The notes: generated from the letters alone by a model not told the origin. Positions 17,063 to 26,127 are shown, counted from the first letter of the stretch. The stretch is DNA of 47,726 bases from Bradyrhizobium sp. AT1 (GCF_001590795.1 NZ_JXDL01000001.1:2707618-2755343); one strand, 5' to 3'. Made by a program: numbers and translations.

Positions 17063-17353
17063 ATGATCGAGGTGAGGCAGACTGAGCTTTTTTCGGAGTG
17101 GTTGGATCGCCTCAAGGATGCCAGCGCGGTTGCCCGGATCACCGTCCGCCTTCGCCGCATGGAGATGGGCAATCCCGGCGACAGCAAGGGCGTCGGCCAC
17201 AACATCCGGGAAATGCGCATCGACCACGGTCCGGGCTACCGGATCTATTATGTGCATCGCGGAACGCAGCTCGTGATCCTGCTATGTGGCGGCGACAAAC
17301 GCACGCAGCGACAAGACATCAAGCTAGCACAGCAACTAGCGGAGACATTGTGA
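17063..17353 (+). CDS. Type II toxin, HI1419/RelE-HigB superfamily
   Basis: A 96-residue protein of the probable addiction-module killer family typified by HI1419 (TIGR02683), part of the RelE/ParE superfamily whose members usually cleave mRNA on the ribosome. Diagnostic features are RLRRMEMGNPGDSKGVG near residue 30, IREMRIDHGPGYRIYYV near 50, and the GGDKRTQRQDI segment near 75 before a short helix. As in HigBA-type loci the toxin comes first and the antitoxin second, with the stop and start codons overlapping (TGATG). I chose the ATG of MIEVRQT, which leaves a leaderless or nearly leaderless mRNA; an upstream ATG three codons earlier overlaps the -10 and is unlikely. Confidence 0.88.
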   Translation: MIEVRQTELFSEWLDRLKDASAVARITVRLRRMEMGNPGDSKGVGHNIREMRIDHGPGYRIYYVHRGTQLVILLCGGDKRTQRQDIKLAQQLAETL

Positions 17354-17703
17354 TGCCGAAAGCAGCAAGAACGACGGTCAAAGCGGCATCCAAGACGACC
17401 CGTTTCGACGCAGCCGACTATCTCAACACTGAAGAGCGCCAAGCCGCCTATATTGCTGCCGCGCTGGAAACCGGCGACGCCGATTTCGTGCGCGACGCGC
17501 TTGGTCTCGTTGCGCGTGCGCGCGGCATGAGCACGATCGCCAAGAAAGCCGGTTTGAACCGCGAAAGTCTGTACAAGGCCCTCGGAGAGACGGGGAATCC
17601 TGAGTTTGGCACGGTCATGCGCATTGTCGCGGCGTTGGGCCTGACATTGTCGGCTCAACCCGCGGCCAGCGGACGAGCGACAAAGCGCCGCCGCGCCGCC
17701 TGA
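17353..17703 (+). CDS. Type II antitoxin, HI1420 family (HTH)
   Basis: A 116-residue antitoxin of the HI1420 family (TIGR02684). A basic N-terminal tail (MPKAARTTVKAASKTTRFDA) is followed by a helical region (LNTEERQAAYIAAALETGD) and an XRE-like helix-turn-helix, MSTIAKKAGLNRESLYKAL, at about 60-80, with the conserved GNPEFGTVMRIVAALGL after it. It overlaps the toxin stop codon by one base. It probably neutralises the toxin and represses the shared promoter through the palindrome overlapping the -10. The last residues (TKRRRAA) are basic, which is unusual but not disruptive. Both genes look intact. Confidence 0.88.
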   Translation: MPKAARTTVKAASKTTRFDAADYLNTEERQAAYIAAALETGDADFVRDALGLVARARGMSTIAKKAGLNRESLYKALGETGNPEFGTVMRIVAALGLTLSAQPAASGRATKRRRAA

Positions 17704-17782
17704 GGGAGCGCGCCGCAAGGCGCCTGGACGTCGCGATTGCTGTGACCGGCCGCCCTATCGGTTCAGGCAGTGTCAGGTGAAC

Positions 17783-18340
17783 ATGAAAAGCCGCCGCATT
17801 CATTTGATGGGAGCTTCGGGAGCCGGCGTGACCACGATTGGTCGCGCGCTCGCGGGCCGGCTTGCGCTGCCGCATCACGACAGCGACGACTATTTCTGGC
17901 TGCCGACCGTGCCGCCCTACCAGACGACGCGCCCGGCGGCCGACCGCCTGCGCCTGATGCGCGAGATGTTCCTGCCGCGTCTTGATTGGGTGCTGAGCGG
18001 AACCGTCACCGGCTGGGGCGACGAGCTCATCCAGTCGTTCGATCTTGTTGTCTTCGTGACGACACCGCGCGAACTTCGCATGCAGCGCCTACGTGCCCGC
18101 GAAGCTGCACATTTCGGGGCGGATGCCGTCGTGCCGGGCGGCTGGCGCCATCAGGAGACCGAATCCTTTGTCGGATGGGCTTCACACTATGAAGCCGGCG
18201 ATCGCGACGGCCGCAGTCTCCCAAAGGATGAGGCCTGGCTCTCGGGCCTGCCCTGCCCGGTCGTGCGCGTTGACGGCTCACGCCCGCTTGCCGACCTTGT
18301 CGAGCAGCTATGCAACGAGGCGCAGCGGTTGCCGGGCTAA
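17783..18340 (+). CDS. Small P-loop nucleotide-binding protein (adenylate/shikimate kinase-like)
   Basis: A 185-residue protein with an N-terminal P-loop, GASGAGVTTIGRAL, near residue 10, followed by HHDSDDYFW, an LID-like arginine segment (RLRAREAAHF) and a Walker B-like strand (FDLVVFVTT). It resembles the small AAA-type or adenylate-kinase-like proteins often annotated by the GASGSGTTTLG motif. The usual Walker lysine is replaced by valine; relatives commonly carry threonine there, so catalysis may use another residue or be absent. Its substrate is unknown. The ATG follows an AGGTGA ribosome site; a GTG two codons earlier is in frame. Confidence 0.7.
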   Translation: MKSRRIHLMGASGAGVTTIGRALAGRLALPHHDSDDYFWLPTVPPYQTTRPAADRLRLMREMFLPRLDWVLSGTVTGWGDELIQSFDLVVFVTTPRELRMQRLRAREAAHFGADAVVPGGWRHQETESFVGWASHYEAGDRDGRSLPKDEAWLSGLPCPVVRVDGSRPLADLVEQLCNEAQRLPG

Positions 18341-18392
18341 TGTGATACTGTCCCGGCTGCACTGCCAAACAACAAAAACAGGGAGAGAAACC

Positions 18393-19355
18393 GTGCTCAA
18401 CCGACGCAGCGTCCTGCTTGCCTCCCTCGCCGCCGGAGTAGCCATGACCAACAGAGCCCGCGCCCGGGCGGCGCAGCCTGCGACGCCGGTCAATTTCGAC
18501 GTCCCGCCGCACGCCTGCGACTGCCACACCCATATCCACGGCGATGTCGAAAAGTTTCCGTTCTTCGCCGGGCGCGTCTACACGCCGGAGCCGGCAAGCC
18601 CTGAAGAAATGGCCGCGCTGCACAAAGCCCTGCATATCGAGCGCGTGGTGATCGTCACCCCGAGCGTCTACGGCACCGACAATTCCTCCACCCTGTTCGG
18701 CATGAAGGCACGCGGTGCGACCGCGCGCGGTGTGGCGGTGATCGACGACAAGACGACGGAGGCACAGCTCGATGCGATGCATCAGGACGGCTTCCGCGGC
18801 ATCCGCCTCAATCTTGCGACCGGCGGCGTCAACGATCCCAATGTCGGACGACCGCGCTTCACCGCCGCAGTCGAGCGCATGAAGGCGCGCGGCTGGCACG
18901 TGCAGCTCTACACCACGCTTGCCATGATCTCGGCGATCAAGGACCTCGTCGAGACGGCGCCGGTGCCCGTCGTGTTCGACCATTTCGGCGGGCTCGAGGC
19001 GTCGCTCGGGCTGGAGCAGCCGGGCTTCTCCGATCTCGTCGCGCTGGTGAAGTCCGGTAAGGCCCACGTGAAGATCTCCGGCGCCTATCGCTCGTCCAAG
19101 CTCGCGCCCGACTACCAGGACATGGTGCCCTATGCGCAGGCCCTGATCGCGGCCAATGCGGATCGCATCGTCTGGGGCACCGACTGGCCACATCCGGATT
19201 CGAGCCGGGTCGAGGGACGCAAGGCCACCGACATCGCGCCGCTCTACCAGATCGACGACGGCCGCCTGCTCAATCAGCTTCCGGTCTGGGCGCCGGATGC
19301 GAGCGTGCGCAAGAAGATCCTGGTCGACAACCCCGCACGACTCTACGGCTTCTGA
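18393..19355 (+). CDS. Exported amidohydrolase family 2 (LigI-like TIM barrel)
   Basis: A 320-residue metal-dependent hydrolase of the amidohydrolase-2 family. Metal ligands are suggested by CDCHTHIHGD near residue 45 (HxH), FDHFGG near 195 and WGTDWPHPDSS near 265 (Asp-Trp-Pro-His). The general look is that of 2-pyrone-4,6-dicarboxylate lactonase-like enzymes acting on lactones or aromatic-derived dicarboxylates. It carries a twin-arginine-type leader (NRRSVLLASLAAGVAM, cleavage near ARARAAQP), which is unusual for a LigI relative and would place it in the periplasm. It starts with GTG after a GGGAGAGAA ribosome site. The substrate is not known. Confidence 0.82.
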   Translation: MLNRRSVLLASLAAGVAMTNRARARAAQPATPVNFDVPPHACDCHTHIHGDVEKFPFFAGRVYTPEPASPEEMAALHKALHIERVVIVTPSVYGTDNSSTLFGMKARGATARGVAVIDDKTTEAQLDAMHQDGFRGIRLNLATGGVNDPNVGRPRFTAAVERMKARGWHVQLYTTLAMISAIKDLVETAPVPVVFDHFGGLEASLGLEQPGFSDLVALVKSGKAHVKISGAYRSSKLAPDYQDMVPYAQALIAANADRIVWGTDWPHPDSSRVEGRKATDIAPLYQIDDGRLLNQLPVWAPDASVRKKILVDNPARLYGF

Positions 19356-19553
19356 GTCGCGACGCGCCCGATAAGGTTCAACGGAACATGCGCAATTGCG
19401 GTCTGCGCGGTGGAACCGTTGTCGCGAGGGCGCAGGCACGCGCGATTCACACGAACGTGTTTGTGCCCGCGCCGGCTTTTCAACCCTTCGGTTGAGGCGG
19501 CGATTCAGTTTCACCGATACGCACGCACAGATTTCATTTGTTTGTGCGGTCGT

Positions 19554-20180
19554 ATGTCCCTGTCGCATTATCTCGCCGCGCTTTTGTCCGGCGCTGGAAT
19601 TGGTTTCACCGTCGCCGCTCCCATCGGGCCAATGGGCATGTTGTGCATTCAGCGCACCCTGGCATCGGGCATGGCAACAGGGCTCGCCACCGGTTTCGGT
19701 GCGGCGACCGTGCACCTCACCTACGGCGCCTTCGCGGTGTTGGGACTTGGCTCGCTTGCGCAGCCTTGGGTCGAGGCCAATGCGGCTGGATTAGGAATCG
19801 TCTCGGCGCTGACGCTGCTGTGGTTCGCGGTCCGGACACATCGATGTTCGATCGTGCTCCAGGATGTCGGCGAGATCGACAGAGTGCGTCTGGCGCGCGC
19901 CTATCTCAGCGCCATCGCGCTCGGACTGACCAATCCGCTGACGGTCATCCTGTTCCTGGCGGCGCTGCACGCGTTCTCCACCCAGGCCGCGGCGGCACCG
20001 TTGATCGCGGGCGTCTTCGTGGGCTCCGCGGTCTGGTGGATGATGCTCAGCACGATCGTTGCAACCGCGCGGTCGCGACTGACGCCTCGGATGCTGTCGT
20101 TGAGCAGCCGGCTCGCCAGCCTGATTCTGCTCGCCCTCGGCGCCACGATGTTGCTGCGGATCGCACAACGGATGTTATGA
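19554..20180 (+). CDS. LysE-family exporter
   Basis: A 208-residue inner-membrane protein with about six hydrophobic spans, of the LysE/RhtB amino-acid exporter family. The N-terminal FTVAAPIGPMGMLCIQRTLA (near residues 18-37) is the family signature, and LGLTNPLTVILFLAAL near 122 is the mirrored second half. The chosen ATG (MSLSHYLAAL) matches the family N-terminus but has only a weak ribosome site; an in-frame ATG lies 48 codons upstream, with a Cys/Arg-rich non-membrane leader that looks untranslated. Exported substrate is unknown. It ends 10 bases from the convergent RND gene. Confidence 0.85.
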   Translation: MSLSHYLAALLSGAGIGFTVAAPIGPMGMLCIQRTLASGMATGLATGFGAATVHLTYGAFAVLGLGSLAQPWVEANAAGLGIVSALTLLWFAVRTHRCSIVLQDVGEIDRVRLARAYLSAIALGLTNPLTVILFLAALHAFSTQAAAAPLIAGVFVGSAVWWMMLSTIVATARSRLTPRMLSLSSRLASLILLALGATMLLRIAQRML

Positions 20181-20190
20181 TCGACGGCGC

Positions 20191-23100
20191 TCAGCGCGCG
20201 CGGCGCGAGAAGAACGAAATGAGGACCGGCAAGGTCACGAGGATCACGACCGGCGCCAGCATCATGCCGGTGACGACGACGACCGCAAGCGGCTTCTGCA
20301 CCTGCGAGCCGATACCCTCCGACAGCGCCGCCGGCAGAAGCCCGACGCCGGCGACGACGCACGTCATCAGCACCGGGCGGAGCTGCAGCTCTCCGGTACG
20401 CACCACCGCACTCAGGCGGTCCATGCCCTCTTCGATGAGCTGGTTGAACTGCGACAGGATGATGATGCCGTCCATCACGGCGATTCCGAACAGCGCGATG
20501 AAGCCGATCGCCGCGGAGACGCTGAACGCGGTGCCCGTGATCAACAGACCAAGCACGCCGCCGAAGATCGCCATCGGGATCACGCTCATGGCCAGCAGCG
20601 TGTCGGTCATCGAGCCGAAATTGAACCAGAGCAGCACGCCGATCAGCGCCAGCGAGATCGGCACCACGATCGACAGCCGCCGGATCGCGTCCTGGAGATT
20701 GCCGAACTCGCCGACCCAGTCCATGTGCGAGCCGGGCGGCAGCTGCACCTGGTCGGCGATCTTCTGCTGCGCCTCGCGGATCGCACTGCCGAGGTCGCGC
20801 TCGCGCACCGAGAACTTGATCGGCAGATAGCGTTCCTGCTGCTCGCGATAGATATAGGCCGCGCCGGAGACGAGGCTGATGTTGGCGACTTCGCTGAGGG
20901 GAATCTGGGTGACCGTGCCGTTCGGCCCAGGCGCGCCGATCCGCAAGTTCTGGATCGCCTCCGCGCTCCTGCGGTACTCCGGCGCGAGGCGGACGATGAT
21001 CGGGAAGTGACGGTCGCTGCCCGGCTCATAGAGATCGCCGGCGGTGTCGCCGCCGATCGCGACCTTGATCGTGGCGTTGATGTCGCCCGGCGCAAGGCCA
21101 TAGCGCGCGGCCTTGGCGCGGTCGATGTCGATCTGGACGGTCGGCTGCCCGAGTGAGGTGAACACCGCAAGGTCGGTGACGCCCTGCACGGTCGACAGCA
21201 CCTGCTTGATCTTGTTGGCGGTGTCGGTCAGCGCCTGCAGATCGCTGCCGAACAGCTTGATCGAATTCTCGCCCTTCACGCCGGAGACGGCCTCGGAGAC
21301 GTTGTCCTGGAGATATTGCGAGAAGTTGAACTCGACGCCGGGGAAACGATCGTCGAGCTGCTTCAGCAGCTCCGCGGTCAGCTCTTCCTTGTCACGCGTG
21401 CCGGGCCACTGGCTCACGGGCTTGAGCGGCGCGAAGAACTCGGCGTTGAAGAAGCCGGCGGCGTCGGTGCCGTCATCGGGACGGCCGTGCTGCGACACGA
21501 CGGACTCGACCTCCGGCCGGGCGCGGATCACCTTGCGCATCTCGTTGACGTAGCTGTTGCCTTCCTGGAGCGAGATGGTCGGCGGCAGCGTGGCGCGAAT
21601 CCAGAGATTGCCCTCTTCCAGCTTCGGCAGGAATTCGAGGCCGAGCAGCCGGCTGAGCGCGACCGTCATCAACACCAGGCCGACCGCGGCGCCGAGGACG
21701 ATGTTGCGGTTGGCCACCGCCCAATTCAGCACGGGCATGTAGAGCCGGTGCAGGATCAGCATCACCTTGGTCTCGGTCTCATGGACATGCGCGGGAAGGA
21801 TGATCGCGGACAACGCCGGCGTGACGGTGAATGTCGCAAGCAGCCCGCCGGCCAATGCGTAGGCATAGGTGCGGGCCATCGGCCCGAAGATGTTGCCTTC
21901 GACGCCCGACAGCGTGAACAGCGGCAGGAAGGCCGCGATGATGATCGCCGCGGCGAAGAAGATCGAGCGCGAGACGTCCGCCGCCGCGCTGAGGATGGCG
22001 TGGCTCTTCATGCCGAACAGCGTCTCATTGGACATGTGCTCGGCTTCCGACGTCGGCGTCGTCTGTGTCAGGCGACGGAAGATCGCCTCCACCATGATGA
22101 CGGTGGCATCGACGATCAGGCCGAAATCGATCGCGCCGACCGACAGCAGATTGGCCGATTCGCCGCGCAGCACCAGGATGATGACGGCGAAGAACAACGC
22201 GAACGGAATGGTGGCGCCGACGATCAGCGCGCTGCGCAAATCGCCGAGGAAGATCCACTGCAGCAGCACGATCAAGAGAATGCCGACCACCATGTTGTGC
22301 AGCACCGTGTGGGTGGTGAGCGCAATCAGGTCGCCGCGGTCGTAAATGCGCTCGATGCGCACGCCGGGCGGCAGGATGCTGGAATTGTTGATCTGCTGGA
22401 CGAGCTGGTGGACCCGCTTGATGGTCGGCGAGCTCTGCTCGCCGCGGCGCATCAGGACGATGCCCTGCACGATGTCGTCGGCCTCGTCGATACCGGCGAT
22501 GCCGAGGCGCGGCTTCTGGCCGACGGTGACGGTGGCGACGTCCTTGACCAGCACCGGATTGCCGCCGGTCTGCGAGACCATGGTATTGGCAAGATCGTCG
22601 ATCGACCGGATCAGGCCGACGCCGCGCACGACGGCCGATTGCTGGCCGATATTGACGGTGTTGCCGCCGACATTGACGTTCGAATTGCCGACCGCCTGGA
22701 GCAATTGCGGCAGCGTCAGCCCGTTGGCGATCAGCTTGTTGAAGTCGACTTGGATCTCATAAGTCTTGCTTCTGCCGCCCCACCCCGTGACGTCAATCAC
22801 CCCTGGCACCGCGCGGAAGCGGCGCTGCAGGATCCAGTCCTGAATGGTCTTGAGATCGAGCACGCTGTAGTTCGGCGGGCCCACGAGGCGGTAGCGGAAA
22901 ATCTCGCCGATCGGGCTCAGCGGCGAAATCTGCGGCTGCACGTTGCCTGGCAGCGGCGCGAGCTGCGCCAGGCGGTTCAACACCTGCTGCAACGCTTCGT
23001 CATAGGTGTAGGCAAAGGAGAACTGAATTTTGACGTCGGAGAGACCGTACAGCGAGATAGTGCGGATGGTCGTGACGTTCTTCAGGCCTGCGACCTGGGT

Positions 23101-23307
23101 CTCGATCGGGATCGTGATGTAGCGCTCGATCTCCTCTGCCGACAGGCCCGGGCTCTGCGTCACGATGTCGACCATGGGCGGGGTCGGATCGGGATAGGCC
23201 TCGATGTTGAGCTGGTTGAACGCGATCACGCCGCCGATCAAGACAGCGACGAACATACCGACCATCAGGAAGCGCCGGTTGACGGCAAGGGCGACGAGAC
23301 GATCCAT
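20191..23307 (-). CDS. HME-type RND efflux pump, inner membrane subunit (CzcA/CusA family)
   Basis: A 1038-residue proton-driven RND transporter with about 12 membrane spans and two large periplasmic loops. TM4 carries the heavy-metal-efflux motif: Asp394, Asp400 and Glu407 in DFGLIVDATVIMVE, equivalent to the proton-relay residues of CzcA. This places it with divalent metal pumps (Zn, Co, Cd, Ni) rather than CusA copper/silver pumps or drug-type HAE pumps. A periplasmic adaptor gene precedes it by 29 bases in the same operon. No outer membrane factor follows, and no metal regulator is adjacent. The metal cannot be fixed from sequence. Confidence 0.9.
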   Translation of the reverse strand: MDRLVALAVNRRFLMVGMFVAVLIGGVIAFNQLNIEAYPDPTPPMVDIVTQSPGLSAEEIERYITIPIETQVAGLKNVTTIRTISLYGLSDVKIQFSFAYTYDEALQQVLNRLAQLAPLPGNVQPQISPLSPIGEIFRYRLVGPPNYSVLDLKTIQDWILQRRFRAVPGVIDVTGWGGRSKTYEIQVDFNKLIANGLTLPQLLQAVGNSNVNVGGNTVNIGQQSAVVRGVGLIRSIDDLANTMVSQTGGNPVLVKDVATVTVGQKPRLGIAGIDEADDIVQGIVLMRRGEQSSPTIKRVHQLVQQINNSSILPPGVRIERIYDRGDLIALTTHTVLHNMVVGILLIVLLQWIFLGDLRSALIVGATIPFALFFAVIILVLRGESANLLSVGAIDFGLIVDATVIMVEAIFRRLTQTTPTSEAEHMSNETLFGMKSHAILSAAADVSRSIFFAAAIIIAAFLPLFTLSGVEGNIFGPMARTYAYALAGGLLATFTVTPALSAIILPAHVHETETKVMLILHRLYMPVLNWAVANRNIVLGAAVGLVLMTVALSRLLGLEFLPKLEEGNLWIRATLPPTISLQEGNSYVNEMRKVIRARPEVESVVSQHGRPDDGTDAAGFFNAEFFAPLKPVSQWPGTRDKEELTAELLKQLDDRFPGVEFNFSQYLQDNVSEAVSGVKGENSIKLFGSDLQALTDTANKIKQVLSTVQGVTDLAVFTSLGQPTVQIDIDRAKAARYGLAPGDINATIKVAIGGDTAGDLYEPGSDRHFPIIVRLAPEYRRSAEAIQNLRIGAPGPNGTVTQIPLSEVANISLVSGAAYIYREQQERYLPIKFSVRERDLGSAIREAQQKIADQVQLPPGSHMDWVGEFGNLQDAIRRLSIVVPISLALIGVLLWFNFGSMTDTLLAMSVIPMAIFGGVLGLLITGTAFSVSAAIGFIALFGIAVMDGIIILSQFNQLIEEGMDRLSAVVRTGELQLRPVLMTCVVAGVGLLPAALSEGIGSQVQKPLAVVVVTGMMLAPVVILVTLPVLISFFSRRAR

Positions 23308-23336
23308 TCAGGTCTTCAATTTTCTTGGGTCGTCGA

Positions 23337-24581
23337 TCAGCTGCCGGACGCCGCGCGGTCGATGAACAGGCTGCCCTTGGTGACGATCTGCTCGCCGGGG
23401 TTCAGGTTGCTGGTGACTTCGACGAGATTGCCGTTGATGAGGCCGGTCTTGATCTGTCGCAGCTCAACCGACTTGTCCTCGCGCGCGACCCAGATGCGGA
23501 CCTTGTCGGCCTCATAGATCAACGCCTGCTTCGGCACCGCCGGCGCGGCGCGGTCGCCAGCCGAATAGATCGTGACGTTGGCGAACATCTCCGGCTTCAG
23601 CAGGCCGTCCTTGTTGTCGATGGTGGCGCGGACCAGCAGGCGGCGGGTGCTGGGATCGATCGCGGCGGCGACGTAGTTGATCCTGGCGGTCAGCGGCCGG
23701 CCCGGCAGCGCCATCACGTTGACGGTGATATCCTGACCGATGCACACCGCGGCCGCATCGCTCTCGCGCACGAAGGCGGTGAGCCAGACGGTGGAGAGGT
23801 CGCCGATTACGAAGACCGGATCGCTGGCGCCGGAATTGACGTACTGGCCGGGACCGATCTTGCGCTGCACGACCGTGCCTGCGATCGGCGAATAGATCGT
23901 GACCTCCCGGTCGATGACGCCCTTGTCCTGGAACGCCTTGATGGTCTCGTCGGTGAAGCCGAGGATGCGCAGCTTGTTGCGCGCGGCTTCGAGTGCGGTC
24001 TGCGAGGATCGCATGTCGTTCCTCGCCTGAACCTGCGTCGCTTCCGCCTGCTGATAATCCTTGAGCGGAATGGCATGGCCCTCATAGAGGTCCTTGGCAC
24101 GCTTGAACTGGATGTCGGACAGCTCGAGCGCCGACGTCGCCTTGTTCTGCGAGGTCATCGCCGCGATGAAATCATTCTGGGCCTGCACCGTGTCGGCGGC
24201 CTCGATTGTGAACAGCGGTTGACCCTGCTTCAGCATCTCGCCGGGCTTTGCCAGCAGCTTGGTGACGCGGCCGGCATAGGGCGAGAACACCGGCGTCGAA
24301 CGATCCTCGTCGACGGCGACCTTGCCCTCGGTGACATACTCGGCCCGGAAGCTCTTGGCTTTGACCGGCTCGATTGTCAGCGTCGCCCATTCGGACGGCG
24401 TCGGCGTGAAGTTCTGCGCATTCCTGCGCGACTGGCTGGAGATCTCGGAGTGCTTCTTTTCCCTGGGGCCCAAAGACAGGAGGCCGTAGGCACCGGCGCC
24501 GGCAAGAGCTAGTAGAACTACGGATGTGATCACCCGTTGTTTTGTAAACACCTGCAATCGCTTGGTATTTTCAACTACCAT
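23337..24581 (-). CDS. RND periplasmic adaptor (HlyD/CzcB type)
   Basis: A 414-residue membrane-fusion protein linking the RND pump to an outer-membrane channel. It has an N-terminal anchor (about 17-37, VITSVVLLALAGAGAYGLL), a split lipoyl-like domain (TPVFSPYAGRVTKLLAKPGE near 92, TVVQRKIGPGQYVNSG near 245), an alpha-helical hairpin in between, and a beta-barrel domain (IGDLSTVWLTAFVRESDAA near 270). The N-terminus lacks the His-rich extension of many metal adaptors. It is the first gene of the two-gene pump operon; the 145-bp upstream region holds AT-rich tracts suitable for a promoter. Confidence 0.88.
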   Translation of the reverse strand: MVVENTKRLQVFTKQRVITSVVLLALAGAGAYGLLSLGPREKKHSEISSQSRRNAQNFTPTPSEWATLTIEPVKAKSFRAEYVTEGKVAVDEDRSTPVFSPYAGRVTKLLAKPGEMLKQGQPLFTIEAADTVQAQNDFIAAMTSQNKATSALELSDIQFKRAKDLYEGHAIPLKDYQQAEATQVQARNDMRSSQTALEAARNKLRILGFTDETIKAFQDKGVIDREVTIYSPIAGTVVQRKIGPGQYVNSGASDPVFVIGDLSTVWLTAFVRESDAAAVCIGQDITVNVMALPGRPLTARINYVAAAIDPSTRRLLVRATIDNKDGLLKPEMFANVTIYSAGDRAAPAVPKQALIYEADKVRIWVAREDKSVELRQIKTGLINGNLVEVTSNLNPGEQIVTKGSLFIDRAASGS

Positions 24582-24726
24582 GGAGCCCGGTCGTGTCTGC
24601 GACGATCTCGGCAGGTACCTGCCTTATCGGTTGCGCTAATAGTGCCGAATTAGGATTTCAAACAACCTAAAAAACGCTGCGCACCTTTCGGTTTGCGTTA
24701 AATTTTTGCGACGTGTCAGCTTCACG

Positions 24727-26127
24727 TCAGCTTCGCGCCGGCCACTGTGCCGGATGAGAGCCGAGCGGCATCGCCGGACGAGACCATCGCGCCGGTGTGC
24801 TCGACAGCAGCGCCGAATGGCGCACCGCCTTCAACATGCCGAATCCAGATGGCATGCTCTCGATGAACGCAGCATGTACGGCCTCGCCCGTAAGATCCGG
24901 GGTCTTCAGTCCGCCGTCGAGCCGGCCGAGATTCCAAAGCCAACGCCCGGTCTGCGCCAGCGACACCCGCACGTGCCAGCTGCCGCCCTCACGAGCTTGA
25001 CGCGCCCTCGCCATCATCGCGCCGAACGCCATCAGATAGCCGGTGGCGTGATCGAGCATCTGCGCCGGCAATTCCTTGGGACCGTCGAGACCTGCCGCGC
25101 GCCCTTCGGCGTGGTTGAATCCGGTCGTGGTCTGCACGAGCGAATCGAAGCCGCGGCGCTCAGCCCAGGGACCGGCATGGCCATAGGCCGACAGCGTGAC
25201 ATAGACGATGCCGGGATTGATCTTCGCTGCATCCTCCGGCGCGAAGCCGATCGCGGCGAGTGCATGCGGGCGATAGCCTTGCGAGAAGATGTCGGCATCC
25301 GCCAGCAATTCGCGCAATTGCGCCCTGCCCGCCTCGCTCTTCAGTTCGATGAAGGTGGTGAGCTTGCCGCGACCGGTGTCGATGGTGAGCCAGTCGATGG
25401 CGGGCAGCTCCGGACCCGACACCAGCAGCACATCAGCGCCGTGCGCGGCGAGCGTGCGGCCGGCGACGGGACCTGCGATGACACGGGAGAGATCAAGCAC
25501 GCGAAGCCCCGCGAGCGGACGATCGCCTTGTGGCCATGGCTTCGGCGCGGCTTCGCCGATCTTCTCGATCGAGATCAGCGGCAATTGCGCCAGCGCGCGC
25601 GCCTGCGGCAGCGCGGACCATTCGTCGTAGCTGCGCATCAGGGCAACGACGCCCCCCGCGGCGTAGGCCGCAGTCTCGAAATCTTCTCCCGTCCACTGCA
25701 TGAGCGCCGCCTGCACCTTGCCGCGCTCCGGCTCGCAAGCAAGCACCTTGCAGACGGCGTCCCGATGATGCGGGAAGTTGGTGTGGCAGCGAACGAAGCG
25801 GCCATCGCCGGTCCTGTAGACGCCGGCGATGACGTCCCAGGCCGGCGGCGGCGGCTTGTCGTCGAGGCGGAGATAGCGCTCGGAGCGGCATTCGGCGACG
25901 GCGTGGCGCATGTCGACGGAAACGTCCTGCGTCTCACCGCTGCGCAGCCGCCAGATTTCAGCAGCAGCGAGGCCGGCGGCAGCTATCGACGTCTGCCCGG
26001 CGACCGCGACGCGAAACGAGGACGGGATTTGAGGCTCCTCGCCGGTCAGCCGCACGCGATCGAGGGCGGCCGCGTCACCGCCTGCAGAGGTCCAGATGCC
26101 CTTGAGAATGTCGGCGGGGCTTTGCAT
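24727..26127 (-). CDS. Class III CoA-transferase with an extra N-terminal half-domain
   Basis: A 466-residue member of the CaiB/BaiF (class III) CoA-transferases, which move CoA between carboxylic acids. The canonical N-terminal start of the family, LAGLRVLDLSRVIAGPVAG, appears only at residue 205, followed by RRGFDSLVQTTTGF near 325 and DHATGYLMAFGAMMARA near 359. The first 200 residues look like the middle and C-terminal part of another CaiB unit (AAAGLAAAEIWRLRSGETQD, VYRTGDGRFV, HTNFPHHRD). It is thus one and a half domains, related to two-domain members. I start at MQSPAD because GGGAGAGAAG precedes it. The substrate is unknown. Confidence 0.8.
   Translation of the reverse strand: MQSPADILKGIWTSAGGDAAALDRVRLTGEEPQIPSSFRVAVAGQTSIAAAGLAAAEIWRLRSGETQDVSVDMRHAVAECRSERYLRLDDKPPPPAWDVIAGVYRTGDGRFVRCHTNFPHHRDAVCKVLACEPERGKVQAALMQWTGEDFETAAYAAGGVVALMRSYDEWSALPQARALAQLPLISIEKIGEAAPKPWPQGDRPLAGLRVLDLSRVIAGPVAGRTLAAHGADVLLVSGPELPAIDWLTIDTGRGKLTTFIELKSEAGRAQLRELLADADIFSQGYRPHALAAIGFAPEDAAKINPGIVYVTLSAYGHAGPWAERRGFDSLVQTTTGFNHAEGRAAGLDGPKELPAQMLDHATGYLMAFGAMMARARQAREGGSWHVRVSLAQTGRWLWNLGRLDGGLKTPDLTGEAVHAAFIESMPSGFGMLKAVRHSALLSSTPARWSRPAMPLGSHPAQWPARS

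Noticed and set aside
21316..23517. 733-codon open frame on the plus strand opposite the RND pump
   Set aside because: It is antisense to a fully conserved transporter, is Arg/His/Asp-rich and has no recognisable domain; such long shadow frames are expected at this GC content.
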